Source of the DNA: UBA7328 sp965247965
GTDB lineage: Bacteria > Bacteroidota > Bacteroidia > Chitinophagales > Saprospiraceae
Length of the DNA: 64,000 nt
Direction of reading: 5' to 3'
Assembly: GCA_965247965.1 (NCBI GenBank)
Contig: OZ252053.1
Coordinates: 2,914,001 to 2,978,000, forward strand
Below the pieces are notes generated by a model. It saw only the letters and a program-made list of their open reading frames with translations. It was not told the origin of the DNA and searched no databases. A program made the translations under genes and the position numbers. Position 1 is the stretch's first letter, and each line of letters starts with the position of its first letter. Positions 1-8,911 of the stretch are shown piece after piece.

Positions 1-60
1 TTGCAAAAACAACAATCGGAAGAAATTAATGGCCAATATTTCGGAATTGATTAATTATAT

Positions 61-68
61 TACATTTG
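61..68 (+). promoter_or_regulatory. Bacteroidota -7 box (TACATTTG) for the PUR gene
   Basis: TACATTTG fits the Bacteroidota housekeeping -7 consensus TAnnTTTG and lies about 90 bases before the chosen ATG. A TTG about 20 bases upstream could serve as the -33 element. The match is by eye only. Confidence 0.45.
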
Positions 69-156
69 TTTACTTACGAATTGGTATAAAAGGCAATTCG
101 AACTTATTAACTGACAAAAAACACAACGCAAAGTGGAACACAACGAAGGGCCGCGC

Positions 157-639
157 ATGGAAAGCGTTTACTCGACTAAAGTGAGGGCCGGAAGAAGGAG
201 AACCTATTTTTTTGACGTAAGACAAACGAAGGGAAACGATTACTACATCACTCTTACGGAAAGCACAAAAAGATTTAATGGCGAAGGCTACAACCGTCAT
301 AAGATCTTCCTCTACAAAGAAGATTTTAATCGCTTCCTCAAAGCTCTTGAAGAAGTAATAAATCACGTCAAGACCGATCTAATGCCTGATTTTGATTACG
401 AATTGTACGAAAAAAGACAGGAAGAATGGGAAGCACAAATGAAGGCTGAACAGGAAGCGGCTGCGAAGGAGACAGCTGAATCCGAGACCATTGCCACCGA
501 AGAGACAACAAATGATTCGGCCGTTGGAGAGGAAGATACAGGTGAAGAAAGCACTGGGGAGGAAGAACCTGATGCTGGCGAAACAGAAGAATCCGAAGAT
601 TCGGAAACTACGGAAAGTGAGGACGATATTAGTTGGTAG
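157..639 (+). CDS. PUR family DNA/RNA-binding protein (DUF3276)
   Basis: Small single-stranded nucleic-acid-binding protein of the PUR-alpha-like family found throughout Bacteroidota and spirochaetes (Borrelia BpuR). The first ~85 residues form the PUR fold, with the typical opening VYSTKVRAGRRRTYFFDVR and the basic YNRHKIFLYKEDFNRF stretch. The rest, from about residue 95, is an acidic Glu/Thr-rich low-complexity tail ending DDISW. I chose the ATG at 157, which starts MESVYS as in relatives; an in-frame GTG at 133 would add eight residues. It stands alone, and its exact regulatory role is not visible from sequence. Confidence 0.88.
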   Translation: MESVYSTKVRAGRRRTYFFDVRQTKGNDYYITLTESTKRFNGEGYNRHKIFLYKEDFNRFLKALEEVINHVKTDLMPDFDYELYEKRQEEWEAQMKAEQEAAAKETAESETIATEETTNDSAVGEEDTGEESTGEEEPDAGETEESEDSETTESEDDISW

Positions 640-909
640 TTACTGCAGTAGGTTAGTCAGTAATTCGTCAGGCAGGTAATAACGGTGTACGAGATGAAGA
701 TTCCTCAATCCGTACCTTGTGCATATTATTTATCGGTTTAACTTAGTGATAATCTCTTGAATAATTCAAATGCGAGCCTTAAAATTGTTTGTTCTATCAT
801 ATCTGGTTATCGATTAATTTGTTTGCAATGCTATGATAATTTTTTATCGAGTAAGTTTTAGTTCATTTTACAACTGAATAAATGCTTGCGCCTAAATCCT
901 ATTTGATAA

Positions 910-1710
910 TCACTCTGCCGCCATACGCATCATAGTATCCTCTACGTGATGCACCAACTCGTCATAGCTTTTCGACCGTTTGGTCTCCCTTGATCGTTCC
1001 ATTGGTAAATCGATATCGATATGTTCTGCGAATTTGGAAGGATTTTTCCCCAGGATATAAACTTCATCTCCCAGGTACACAGCTTCCGAAATATCGTGGG
1101 TTACAAATACAACAGTAGAATGAAATTGCTGCCAAATCGAATAAAGCAAATCCTGCATACTCAGGCGAGTACGCACATCAAGCGCCCCAAAAGGCTCGTC
1201 CATCAGAAGAATTTCGGGATTGGCAAGCAGGCTACGAGCTATGGCTACACGTTGCAATTGACCGCCTGACAAAGTGGGATATTGGGCGAATTTATTTTCA
1301 TGGCCTTCGAGGCCGACTAGTTTTATCAATTCGCTCGCCTTCTCTTGTCTTTCCGCTTTAGCTACTCCTTTGAACTTCAATCCCAAAGCAACATTTTCCA
1401 AAACAGTCATCCATGGCAATGATGAATATTGTTGGAAAACCATGCTTACACGATTGTCTTTTCCAACGGCTGTATTTTTCACCAAAACTGTTCCTTCCGT
1501 AGGTTCCTGCAATCCTGCAATATATCTTAGCATTGTGGATTTGCCGCTGCCACTCATGCCCATGACTATTACGAATTGGCCTTGGTCGGGCTTGTCTTCG
1601 ATTAATAATTCCAGGTCCTGTATGATCCATGTACTTCCGCCATCATAAGATTGGCCGATGTCCCTGAGCTCGATAATATTGCTTTGGCCCGTATCCTTAA
1701 AATCAACCAT
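910..1710 (-). CDS. ABC transporter ATP-binding protein (SsuB/TauB/NrtD type)
   Basis: Cytoplasmic ATPase of an importer of the nitrate/sulfonate/taurine class. Visible motifs: Walker A GMSGSGKST (residues 51-59), Q-loop FQQYSS, signature LSGGQLQRVA (about 147), Walker B LLMDEPFGALD (about 165) and the switch histidine in FVTHD. Length 266 is normal for the class. It is the last gene of a minus-strand operon and overlaps the preceding permease by 8 bases, so the two are translationally coupled. The substrate cannot be read from the sequence; tauB/ssuB-like is a family label only. Confidence 0.9.
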   Translation of the reverse strand: MVDFKDTGQSNIIELRDIGQSYDGGSTWIIQDLELLIEDKPDQGQFVIVMGMSGSGKSTMLRYIAGLQEPTEGTVLVKNTAVGKDNRVSMVFQQYSSLPWMTVLENVALGLKFKGVAKAERQEKASELIKLVGLEGHENKFAQYPTLSGGQLQRVAIARSLLANPEILLMDEPFGALDVRTRLSMQDLLYSIWQQFHSTVVFVTHDISEAVYLGDEVYILGKNPSKFAEHIDIDLPMERSRETKRSKSYDELVHHVEDTMMRMAAE

Positions 1711-2809
1711 TGGTCTGGGATTTTTTGATCAAAAACTGGCCGTAAAGCGTGAAGAGCAGGGCTGAGAATCCTATTATACCAAGCACTAGCATAACGGTGG
1801 AAGGGCCTGAAAATAAAGCAGTTACAAGAGTTGCTATCAATAGTGCGAGAAGAATTCCATAGATGCCAAATCGCGATTCTTTGATACCCGGAGAGAAAGA
1901 TTTGCACGTCTTATGGGGAAACAATTTATTATCCAAAAACGCAAAAATCTGGTCTTGAATGAATCCTATCAGAATGATCACAAAGAGGATAGCAAATACC
2001 TTTTCGATCTGTCCTTGTCGTGCTTTGATATAGGCCAACGAACCGATGCCTCCCTGTCGGTTTACCAGTTCGGCAATAATAATATACGTCCATGAGATTG
2101 CAGTCAATACTCTTATATCATTTATGAGTTTTGACATAACCGATGGAATGTACACAGATTTAACTGTTTGCCAATCGGTTGCACCAATGGTAAATACAGT
2201 TTTGAGATACACGTCCTTGACTTCATTCACACGTTGTACTACAACCGGTAGGAGATAAACTATAATTCCAAAGGCCAGGAATGCAACTTTCATTCGATCT
2301 TCTATACCAAACCAAATGATGAAAATACCGGTCAAAATAGTCAAGGGGATGTACCGAACCGCATTGACGTGTTTCTTAAACAGTCCGTTGAAAATGGGTA
2401 GTAGTCCAATGATAAATCACAGTGGAACTGAAATCAGGATTGCCCAAATATAGCCTTGGACGTTGAGCCAAATCGATTTTCCCGTATTGGATATTAACTC
2501 GTCTTTTGTGACCAACGAGTGATAGGATGTTACTACTTTGGGAGGAGGCGGAAGGAGCGGATACACTTTTTCAAATTCAGTGGCATTGGCGAAAGCAATA
2601 GAATCAGCGCGCGCCAAAGAATCTAGATCACCTTCTGCGAAGGCGCTGGGCATTCTCGGTTCCCAACCTTCGATCACAGGTCTTTGCTGTGACATCATTT
2701 CTGCAGCGAGCCACCAAATAGCAATGAAAATAATCAGACCTATTAGTCCAAGCCCTAGTTCCTGCGGCTTGCTGAGATCACCGCGAAGCTTGAACATCCA
2801 ATTGTCCAT
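1703..2809 (-). pseudogene. ABC transporter permease with in-frame TGA stop
   Basis: Inner-membrane permease of the BPD_transp_1 family, partner of the ATPase downstream. Read through, the frame is continuous from 2809 to 1703 (about 368 codons) but codon TGA at 2419-2417 splits it after LISVPL. The reading resumes at once as FIIGLLPIFNGLFKKHVNAV, so nothing else is lost; a glycine (GGA) is the family-typical residue, one substitution away. The N-terminal piece has one membrane segment and a long polar periplasmic loop ending PPPP; the C-terminal piece has the permease core with an EAA-like loop (TIGATDWQTVKSVYIPSV) and two extra C-terminal membrane segments. A truncated 213-residue product could restart at a TTG at 2344. 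Nonsense mutation or sequencing error. Confidence 0.8.
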
Positions 2810-2830
2810 AATCAGGCGATCGCTTCTAAA

Positions 2831-4414
2831 TTATTCCGAAATGAGTTCGAAGTCGGTTCTTCGATTTTGCGCTCGGCCTAGCTCATTATTGTTGGAAGCT
2901 ACCGGCTTGTCCGGGCCGTTTCCGACAATGACGAATCGATTTCGCGGCATGCTGTATTCTGATATAAGGTAGTTCGCCACCGATTGTGCTCTTTTTTGTG
3001 AAAGGGTGACGTTGCTGGCATAATTGCCCGTATTGTCGGTATTTCCTTCGATTCGAATTCTCGCATTACCGAAAGCTTTGGCAATGTCTACAAATTCTTT
3101 ATCGATGATGTACTTGGCATTTTCATCAAGGTGAAATTCTCCTGTACGGAAACGTATACTTACTCTTTTCGTCGCTATAGCGGCAGCGGTTTTATCTCCT
3201 TCGGTAACTTCAGAAAATGTTTTAGCAGCTTCTGCAAAATGAGCTTCCGATGTAAGCGAGGTGGAATTGACAAATTGAGGAAATGCGATCAACCGCCAAT
3301 TGGGAACATTGCCATCAATAAAGCCTAAATCCTGGTATTTTATAGCCATATTCGAATAGAGATTATTGCCAGACACTCCTTTATAATTGGCATTAAGCCC
3401 AAAGAAATTTTTGTTGTCGCCATGTGTAGTAAGACGCACATTGCCTATCATTTCGTCCGCTTCGTCAGGGGTAAGCGCTGTTCCTCTTTCGGTAAATTCT
3501 CTGGCCAGTATTTCAGCTGCTTTTCGTCTGGATCTTTCATTGGAATTGATCTCGGCTGCTCCTTTCATCCATCCTTCGTACATTTTTTGGAGCATATCTC
3601 TATTGCGCTCGGCATACTCTCTTTTAGCCATAAATACATCTGCAATAATAAAAGCCGCTGAACGGGTGCTTTGCAGTATTCTCGAACCGGGCACAGCCTT
3701 GGTACAAAGTATATCATCCGGACTCCATACCACGGCAGCGTCTACCCTTTGACTTTTGAAAACCTCGGCGGCATCAATAGCATTGGCTTGTGGTACAATT
3801 TCTACATCAGAAGGTCTCAAGCCTCCTGCATCAAGCAACCACAACAGGAATGAATGCGATGGTGTGAGTTCGGCAACCGCTATTTTCTTACCTCTTAGAT
3901 CAGAAACTTTCGTGATTCCTCTTCTCGCTACAATTGCATCTCCGCCTCGCGACCAGTCTGCCTGCCAAACGATTACCGGGTCAACGGCATGGAGTCCGTT
4001 GACTTCGGTGGGAAAGGCGTCGATTGTCGCCCAGAGCAGATTCACCTCATCAGCCCTAAATGCATTCCGGGATGCTTCGAAGTCATCCAGTACTTTGAAT
4101 TCCACTTTGAGGCCGTAGTCCTTATAAAATCGAGAAGCCCTGCTTGCCTCAAATCCTTCGTTGAAATATTGTCCGCCAGCATATCCGCCCCAAGTCACAA
4201 CTCCCACTTTGATCATCTCATCGTCACCGGCAAACGTCCCTGTCGTGCTCGGAGAAGTACCGCCTCCGCTTTCGGTCATAGAATCAGCCTGTTCCTTTAG
4301 CTCACCTCCCAGTGAGGTATTATCCAATAAATATTTCCCGCCGAAAACCAATGCGCCTACGATGAGAATGGTCAGGAGTAATTTTGAAAACATGGTTAGT
4401 CTACGTCTTGCCAT
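2831..4414 (-). CDS. Solute-binding protein fused to OmpA peptidoglycan-binding domain
   Basis: 527 residues. Residues 1-30 are a basic start plus one hydrophobic segment (LLLTILIVGALVFGG) without lipobox, so it is probably anchored in the inner membrane. Residues ~65-400 resemble NMT1/THI5/SsuA-type periplasmic binding proteins (IKVGVVTWGGYAGG, DLRGKKIAVAELTPSHSFLLWLL). Residues ~415-527 are an OmpA C-terminal domain: TDNTGNYASN..LSQKRAQSVANYL and the closing NRRTDF, with the Asp and Arg that bind diaminopimelate in the family. It would therefore tie the substrate receptor of the ABC importer to peptidoglycan. It precedes the permease by 21 bases. Similar fusions occur in Bacteroidota and are usually annotated as phosphate ABC/OmpA family; the ligand is not established here. 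Confidence 0.85.
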   Translation of the reverse strand: MARRRLTMFSKLLLTILIVGALVFGGKYLLDNTSLGGELKEQADSMTESGGGTSPSTTGTFAGDDEMIKVGVVTWGGYAGGQYFNEGFEASRASRFYKDYGLKVEFKVLDDFEASRNAFRADEVNLLWATIDAFPTEVNGLHAVDPVIVWQADWSRGGDAIVARRGITKVSDLRGKKIAVAELTPSHSFLLWLLDAGGLRPSDVEIVPQANAIDAAEVFKSQRVDAAVVWSPDDILCTKAVPGSRILQSTRSAAFIIADVFMAKREYAERNRDMLQKMYEGWMKGAAEINSNERSRRKAAEILAREFTERGTALTPDEADEMIGNVRLTTHGDNKNFFGLNANYKGVSGNNLYSNMAIKYQDLGFIDGNVPNWRLIAFPQFVNSTSLTSEAHFAEAAKTFSEVTEGDKTAAAIATKRVSIRFRTGEFHLDENAKYIIDKEFVDIAKAFGNARIRIEGNTDNTGNYASNVTLSQKRAQSVANYLISEYSMPRNRFVIVGNGPDKPVASNNNELGRAQNRRTDFELISE

Positions 4415-4583
4415 TTTGTTAGTTTGTTATTGCAATTATTAAAACTATATGTTGTTCTTAGCTGTATGCCTCATCATTAAAGGATTAAGTTGGTAGTCGG
4501 CAGTTCGCAGTCAGCAAAACGGTATGGTTTAAATAATGCCAAACTATTGATTCTTCACCCCTCTTAAACCGTTAGCCGCTTTG

Positions 4584-4640
4584 CCCTCCGAAGCCTTCTT
4601 AGATCGACGAAGCTTTAGCGTAGTCGATGGCGAAGGAGGG
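4584..4640. repeat. Intergenic hairpin inside the ABC/OmpA operon
   Basis: Outer arms CCCTCC (4584-4589) and GGAGGG (4635-4640), inner arms ATCGAC (4603-4608) and GTCGAT (4623-4628) form a two-part hairpin in the 236-base gap (4415-4650) between the coiled-coil gene and the binding-protein gene. It may act as an mRNA processing or attenuation element. The rest of the gap shows no gene. Confidence 0.45.
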
Positions 4641-4650
4641 TCAACCGACT

Positions 4651-5670
4651 TTAGTCGAAAAGCGTATCATACTGATTCTCTCGCTGCAATGTCTCCTTCG
4701 AAAGCATCCCTTTATTCAAATCTAAAGCTTGTTCCTTTTCTGCGTCCAGAAGCAACTGCTCTTTTTCGCCACCCAATATTAAGGAGGCGCCTTCATTTTC
4801 CCACGTTTCTAACATTTTGAGTCCTTCTTCTTCGAATATTCCATTTTGAAGATCAATTGATGCCATAAAATTTTCGGAAAGCTCCATAAATTGTTCCATT
4901 TCTCCCACTTTTTGACTTACATCATCGGCAATAGTCTCTAAAGCCATTTCGAATATTTCACGTTTATTGCTATCGCCCCTTATGATGTCCATGGCGCTGT
5001 TCATGGCAGAATGGCTCGCTTTTATCGCTTTGAATTCTTGTTCCTTTATTTCTACCTGGTCGGCTACGTCTTCTTTTAGGACATCTGAATTCTCATACAT
5101 CTTCATCAACACTCTGTACAGGATTTCCATTTTTTTATAAAGATCTTCCAGCTTTAAATTGGACTCTTTTAGCCGACCGGCCTTCCTACTTTTCAAGATT
5201 ACTTGCGCCTTTTGCTCGCTTTTTTTGGCTGCGCTTGCCTGGTTAAGGTTGCTGCTGATTTCCTTTTTATTGTTTAAAATGACTTCTTTCAGTCGGTGCA
5301 TCTGACCTCTGAGTTTGATGATTTGCTTGTTCATCTTTTTCAGATTGGCTTCAAGGTCTTCTATATAAGATTTCAGAATACCAATGGGATCAATTTGCAC
5401 AAAAAGACCTGTGACCCAGCGCATTGTACTTTTGTACATGTACCAAAGGAGATTTCGCGCCTTAGAGTCCAGGGCCATGAAAACAATGGCTCCTAAGGCC
5501 GCCACTGTAACGGCTAAACCCAAAGCCGACGTTGCAAAAGCCAAAATGCCTGCCAGCCCGGTCATAACGGCATAACCTCCTCCAATTAGGATCGCCGTCA
5601 CAAAAAGCAGACCAGTTACTCCCTCCGGCCGCTTCCAAAATGACTTTGGCTTGTAATCCATGATCTCCAT
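4651..5670 (-). CDS. Membrane-anchored coiled-coil protein, PspA-like in shape
   Basis: 339 residues, not recognised as a named family. Two hydrophobic segments near the N-terminus (about residues 18-38 and 44-65) are followed by a long charged alpha-helical region with heptad character (about 95-330), rich in Lys, Glu and Met, reminiscent of PspA/IM30 or of toxic-anion-resistance proteins. The C-terminus is acidic. It lies 3 bases after the preceding coiled-coil gene, and 236 bases before the solute-binding/OmpA gene on the same strand, so it is probably part of the same operon. A role in organising or gating the ABC complex is inference. Confidence 0.65.
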   Translation of the reverse strand: MEIMDYKPKSFWKRPEGVTGLLFVTAILIGGGYAVMTGLAGILAFATSALGLAVTVAALGAIVFMALDSKARNLLWYMYKSTMRWVTGLFVQIDPIGILKSYIEDLEANLKKMNKQIIKLRGQMHRLKEVILNNKKEISSNLNQASAAKKSEQKAQVILKSRKAGRLKESNLKLEDLYKKMEILYRVLMKMYENSDVLKEDVADQVEIKEQEFKAIKASHSAMNSAMDIIRGDSNKREIFEMALETIADDVSQKVGEMEQFMELSENFMASIDLQNGIFEEEGLKMLETWENEGASLILGGEKEQLLLDAEKEQALDLNKGMLSKETLQRENQYDTLFD

Positions 5671-5673
5671 GAC

Positions 5674-6327
5674 TTAGAGGTATTGATTTATTTTCTTTAA
5701 ATCATTTTCCATCTGCGAAAATACAACTTGGTACGAACCATAAAAATTCGAACGTGTTTCTTCCATTTTTGCTTCGGCATTAGCGATTTCATTGTTAAGG
5801 GCAGCCAATTTGTTTTTGCTGTCCTCGATTTGCTTTTTTAGCGCCTCGATTTGTTTTTCTTTTTCGGCGATTCCCTCTTGAAGCGATTTCAGATCGTTAT
5901 GCCTTTGGTTGACCCGTTGACTTTTCTGGTTTTCCAGGGCGCTTGTAAATTTGGACTCTTCCTCCTTGAGTACAGTCATATAGCGTTTCACACTATTCAC
6001 CAGCTTTGTCTTATTTATGCCCATTGTGGCAGCCATGGCAAATGCCGATTTGTAACGAGTCGCCTCATCCATATTCATCTTGCTCAAAGACTGGAGCGAT
6101 TGCTTGTATTCGAGGTAGTCGAAGCCCTCGATATTATTTTTTTCGATGGCTTCAAGAAGGATATTGACAAATTTATCCTTTGGTTTGCCCATAGTAATTG
6201 TGGATTTTTTTGAGGTAGTTGAGATTGATTTTTTCGAAGCGGAAGCGGAGCCACTCGATTTCGTTGGCTCTTCCTTTGTGGAACCTTCCATTTCTACTAT
6301 AAATATGGATTTCAGTTTTTTCAGCAT
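5674..6327 (-). CDS. Soluble coiled-coil protein, first gene of the ABC/OmpA operon
   Basis: 217 residues, no family recognised. A Ser/Thr/Lys-rich low-complexity head (about 15-45, several SKKS/TSKKS units) is followed by a short globular helical part (IEKNNIEGFDYLEYKQSL) and a coiled coil from about residue 115 to 200 (KEKQIEALKKQIEDSKNKLAALNNEI). No signal peptide. Three bases separate it from the membrane-anchored coiled-coil gene, implying cotranscription and possibly a complex. The operon start lies only about 110 bases from a group II intron, so its upstream control region may have been displaced. Confidence 0.65.
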   Translation of the reverse strand: MLKKLKSIFIVEMEGSTKEEPTKSSGSASASKKSISTTSKKSTITMGKPKDKFVNILLEAIEKNNIEGFDYLEYKQSLQSLSKMNMDEATRYKSAFAMAATMGINKTKLVNSVKRYMTVLKEEESKFTSALENQKSQRVNQRHNDLKSLQEGIAEKEKQIEALKKQIEDSKNKLAALNNEIANAEAKMEETRSNFYGSYQVVFSQMENDLKKINQYL

Positions 6328-7013
6328 TTCCTATAGGTTCAATATTTTTCTCTGAATATTGGTTCCAAAAAGTTGGTATCATTCGACAATCGGTGGAAGA
6401 AATTCTACTATACTGTCAAAAATAGCTTTTTTGGTACTGTGTGCCCTGAAGTCCATCCATTGGGTATGATAAGACATCGGTCTTAGAGGTGGATGGACAT
6501 AAGCTGTGTTTGAGATGGAGGAACTTCTTCAAAAGTGAAGAAGGCGGACCTCCGGCAGGGAGAGTATGAGCTTACCTGTCAAAACATCATAAGGTGCTTG
6601 GCTTTCAAGGTCTGGTGCTTAGCATTATGAAAAAAGGTGGAATATTATTCCATCAGTTATGGTCTAAGGAGGTGAATGAGATGAGAATGAACCATCGTAG
6701 AGGCGTCGTAAATATCACTGTTTGACACTCAAAATGTGGGTTACAGTCCAACCGGCAGACAAGTCACGATAAATACTCATAATAGGCGTGATGGGTGTTC
6801 GGCGTAAAGATGGCACGACCTTAGACTTGGCTCAAACATGGAACAGGGGAAGCTGCGGGATGTCGTATGAGAGAAAGCTATAAGCTCTTTGAGTAAAGCG
6901 AATATCGAGACAACTCAGCAGTGGCGGATCTACTCGTAGTAGTGTAGAAGCTTGTGTAATGCAAGAACAGCGAAGGGGTAGATACAATTAGTTTTTTTTA
7001 ATCAATCAACTTT

Positions 7014-8883
7014 GAGTCCACTCCGATTACCACACATTTTTCAAGCGTACATTTGCCAGCTGCGGCCAAAACCCTGGAATTTTCTTAAGTGCAATATTGT
7101 TGCATAAGCATTCCTGAGGGTTGCGATGATGATATTTGGAAATCCGAGGGTATTTTCGACCAATTTATCGTTAATTCTTCTAAAATTCGTCCAAAGTACT
7201 CGTGACAGGACATAAATTTGACATTTGAATAAACCCCGATATAATATTTTGTTCCTTTTTTTGAGCCGGTGAAAACATTGATGTATGGTCGATTCCACAT
7301 TGGCTCTTAGATTGTGGGTGTGCTCATCTAATGTTTCTTGCATCTGTTGAAATAAAAAATAGTTTTCTACTTCATCTTTGGTCATATACCGACCTCGGGT
7401 GTCGTGTTTAATGACGTATTTGTTGGTCTTCTCGTTAAACTTTACCGCGCACTGTTCTCCTGTCTTTTTTCGCCATACTTGAAGATTGTTATTCTCATCT
7501 CGTTTCATTGTATAGGCCTGCTTTCCCCCTTTTGTATTAGCTAACTTCCATTCGGGCGTGGTCGTTTCTGACATTGCTTTTCTGTTGGCCTTGCTGTCGT
7601 ATCCGCCATCCGTGATGGCCTGTTCTATTTTATTCTTTTCTTGACCTGATTCATCCTTATCTGGATTTAATACATCCTGGATATGGTCGATAGATTCGAT
7701 TAAAAACTCGTCTTCTGTAATATTGGCCGGTACTACCTGGGCATCTACGATTAGGTCTATTTCATTTTCTTCTGTACACGTTTCACTTATGTTGGCATGA
7801 TAGCCCGATATGGTCTGTTTATTTTCTGCTTTACCTTTAGTACGGTAGGCAGCATCAGGATCATGAATGGACTGCACACTGCCACTCGATATGTCTCTTG
7901 CAGCTTTGGGTCTCGGAGTATTCTCCTGTTTAGTTTGCTGTTCAGATTCATCACAGACCGCGCTGATTTTTGTTTTATCATCAGAGGCACTCGGAGGTTT
8001 TTGCTCATTAGATTCCTCTGATTGTTCTTCATACTGTTCTTCGTAGAGCCGCTTGAGATCTTGGTAGCCTGTCAATCCCGCCGCCTGGCCATGACTCAAG
8101 AGTACCTTTATGATCTTACCCATACCTACTAGCAGTTCCTCTTTTTCTTTTTTGTTTAATGGGTAGACAATATTGGAGGCACTTTGGCTTTTTAGCTTTT
8201 CTAAAAGCTCGCATGATTCTTTATCCAATTGATCTGTAAGCAGTTCTACCATAAGGTCTTTACTGCATACTCGTACAGCTTCGATTATCATCTGGACTCG
8301 AGTGCAGCGTGCAATATTGGAATTAATCAACTTCGAATCCAATCGTATTTTCTTACCGCTCACCTTGTATTGCTCTATCTGCCCAATAGTGATTTGTTTA
8401 AATGCCGCCTTCATCAAATCCTCCCCATGGTCTTCATTATACTCTACCATGCTCTGTCTGAACTTATAGTAAGTCGATTCGGTCGGAATATCCTCATTTA
8501 TATTCGAATATCCCAAAGCAAGCATGACCCTGGTGTTGAATCGACATTCATCAAAAAGTTGTTCATCAGTCCAACCTTTACCTTCTTTAAGGATAATCAT
8601 TCCCATTAAAACTCTAATTGAGCAATTGGGCCGGCCTCCTTGATTATAAAGCACCTCGAACAATCCTTCGTCTATGCGAGATACCACTTCTTTAAAAAAT
8701 ATATTATGCCAACCATTTGGATCATCCAGAAGCTCTCGCTTCCGTTCTGATAGCATCCCTCCTATCGATTTGAATAGATCGACTTGTGAATTTGTACTAC
8801 GTTTAAACATATCACAAATTAAATATATATGTCATCTTATTGTAATATTTGACATGATTTATGATTTAGTTTTCGGAGTGGAC
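7014..8883 (-). mobile_element. IS1182-family insertion sequence inside the intron
   Basis: Perfect 13-base terminal inverted repeats GAGTCCACTCCGA (7014-7026 and, inverted, 8871-8883 within 1 to 2 bases) enclose one transposase gene. The 8-base direct repeat TCAACTTT flanks it at 7006-7013 and 8884-8891, consistent with a target-site duplication. Removing the element and one repeat rejoins intron domain IV just before the reverse transcriptase start. Length about 1.87 kb. Confidence 0.8.
7041..8810 (-). CDS. IS1182-type transposase
   Basis: 589 residues, full length for this DDE transposase family. The N-terminal DUF772-like part is clear (LFEVLYNQGGRPNCSIRVLMGMIILK, ESTYYKFRQSM), followed by a variable Glu/Lys-rich insert and the catalytic domain (DAQVVPANITEDEFL, ITDGGYDS, and C-terminal AN.EST.HQCFHRLKKRNKI). 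No stop or frameshift seen, so it may be active. It lies antisense to the intron reverse transcriptase. Confidence 0.88.
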   Translation of the reverse strand: MFKRSTNSQVDLFKSIGGMLSERKRELLDDPNGWHNIFFKEVVSRIDEGLFEVLYNQGGRPNCSIRVLMGMIILKEGKGWTDEQLFDECRFNTRVMLALGYSNINEDIPTESTYYKFRQSMVEYNEDHGEDLMKAAFKQITIGQIEQYKVSGKKIRLDSKLINSNIARCTRVQMIIEAVRVCSKDLMVELLTDQLDKESCELLEKLKSQSASNIVYPLNKKEKEELLVGMGKIIKVLLSHGQAAGLTGYQDLKRLYEEQYEEQSEESNEQKPPSASDDKTKISAVCDESEQQTKQENTPRPKAARDISSGSVQSIHDPDAAYRTKGKAENKQTISGYHANISETCTEENEIDLIVDAQVVPANITEDEFLIESIDHIQDVLNPDKDESGQEKNKIEQAITDGGYDSKANRKAMSETTTPEWKLANTKGGKQAYTMKRDENNNLQVWRKKTGEQCAVKFNEKTNKYVIKHDTRGRYMTKDEVENYFLFQQMQETLDEHTHNLRANVESTIHQCFHRLKKRNKILYRGLFKCQIYVLSRVLWTNFRRINDKLVENTLGFPNIIIATLRNAYATILHLRKFQGFGRSWQMYA

Positions 8884-8911
8884 TCAACTTTAAATCATTT
8901 GATTTAAAAGG

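Noticed and set aside
2417..2419. TGA recoded as glycine or tryptophan
   Set aside because: Many intact genes in the window end with TGA (e.g. 16618, 12937, 34539, 36187), and the interrupted genes would need different residues.
4490..4520. CAGTCGGCAGTTCGCAGT-type short repeats (also near 34553-34580)
   Set aside because: Low-complexity shuffled CAG/GCAGT units common in Bacteroidota spacers; no consistent structure.
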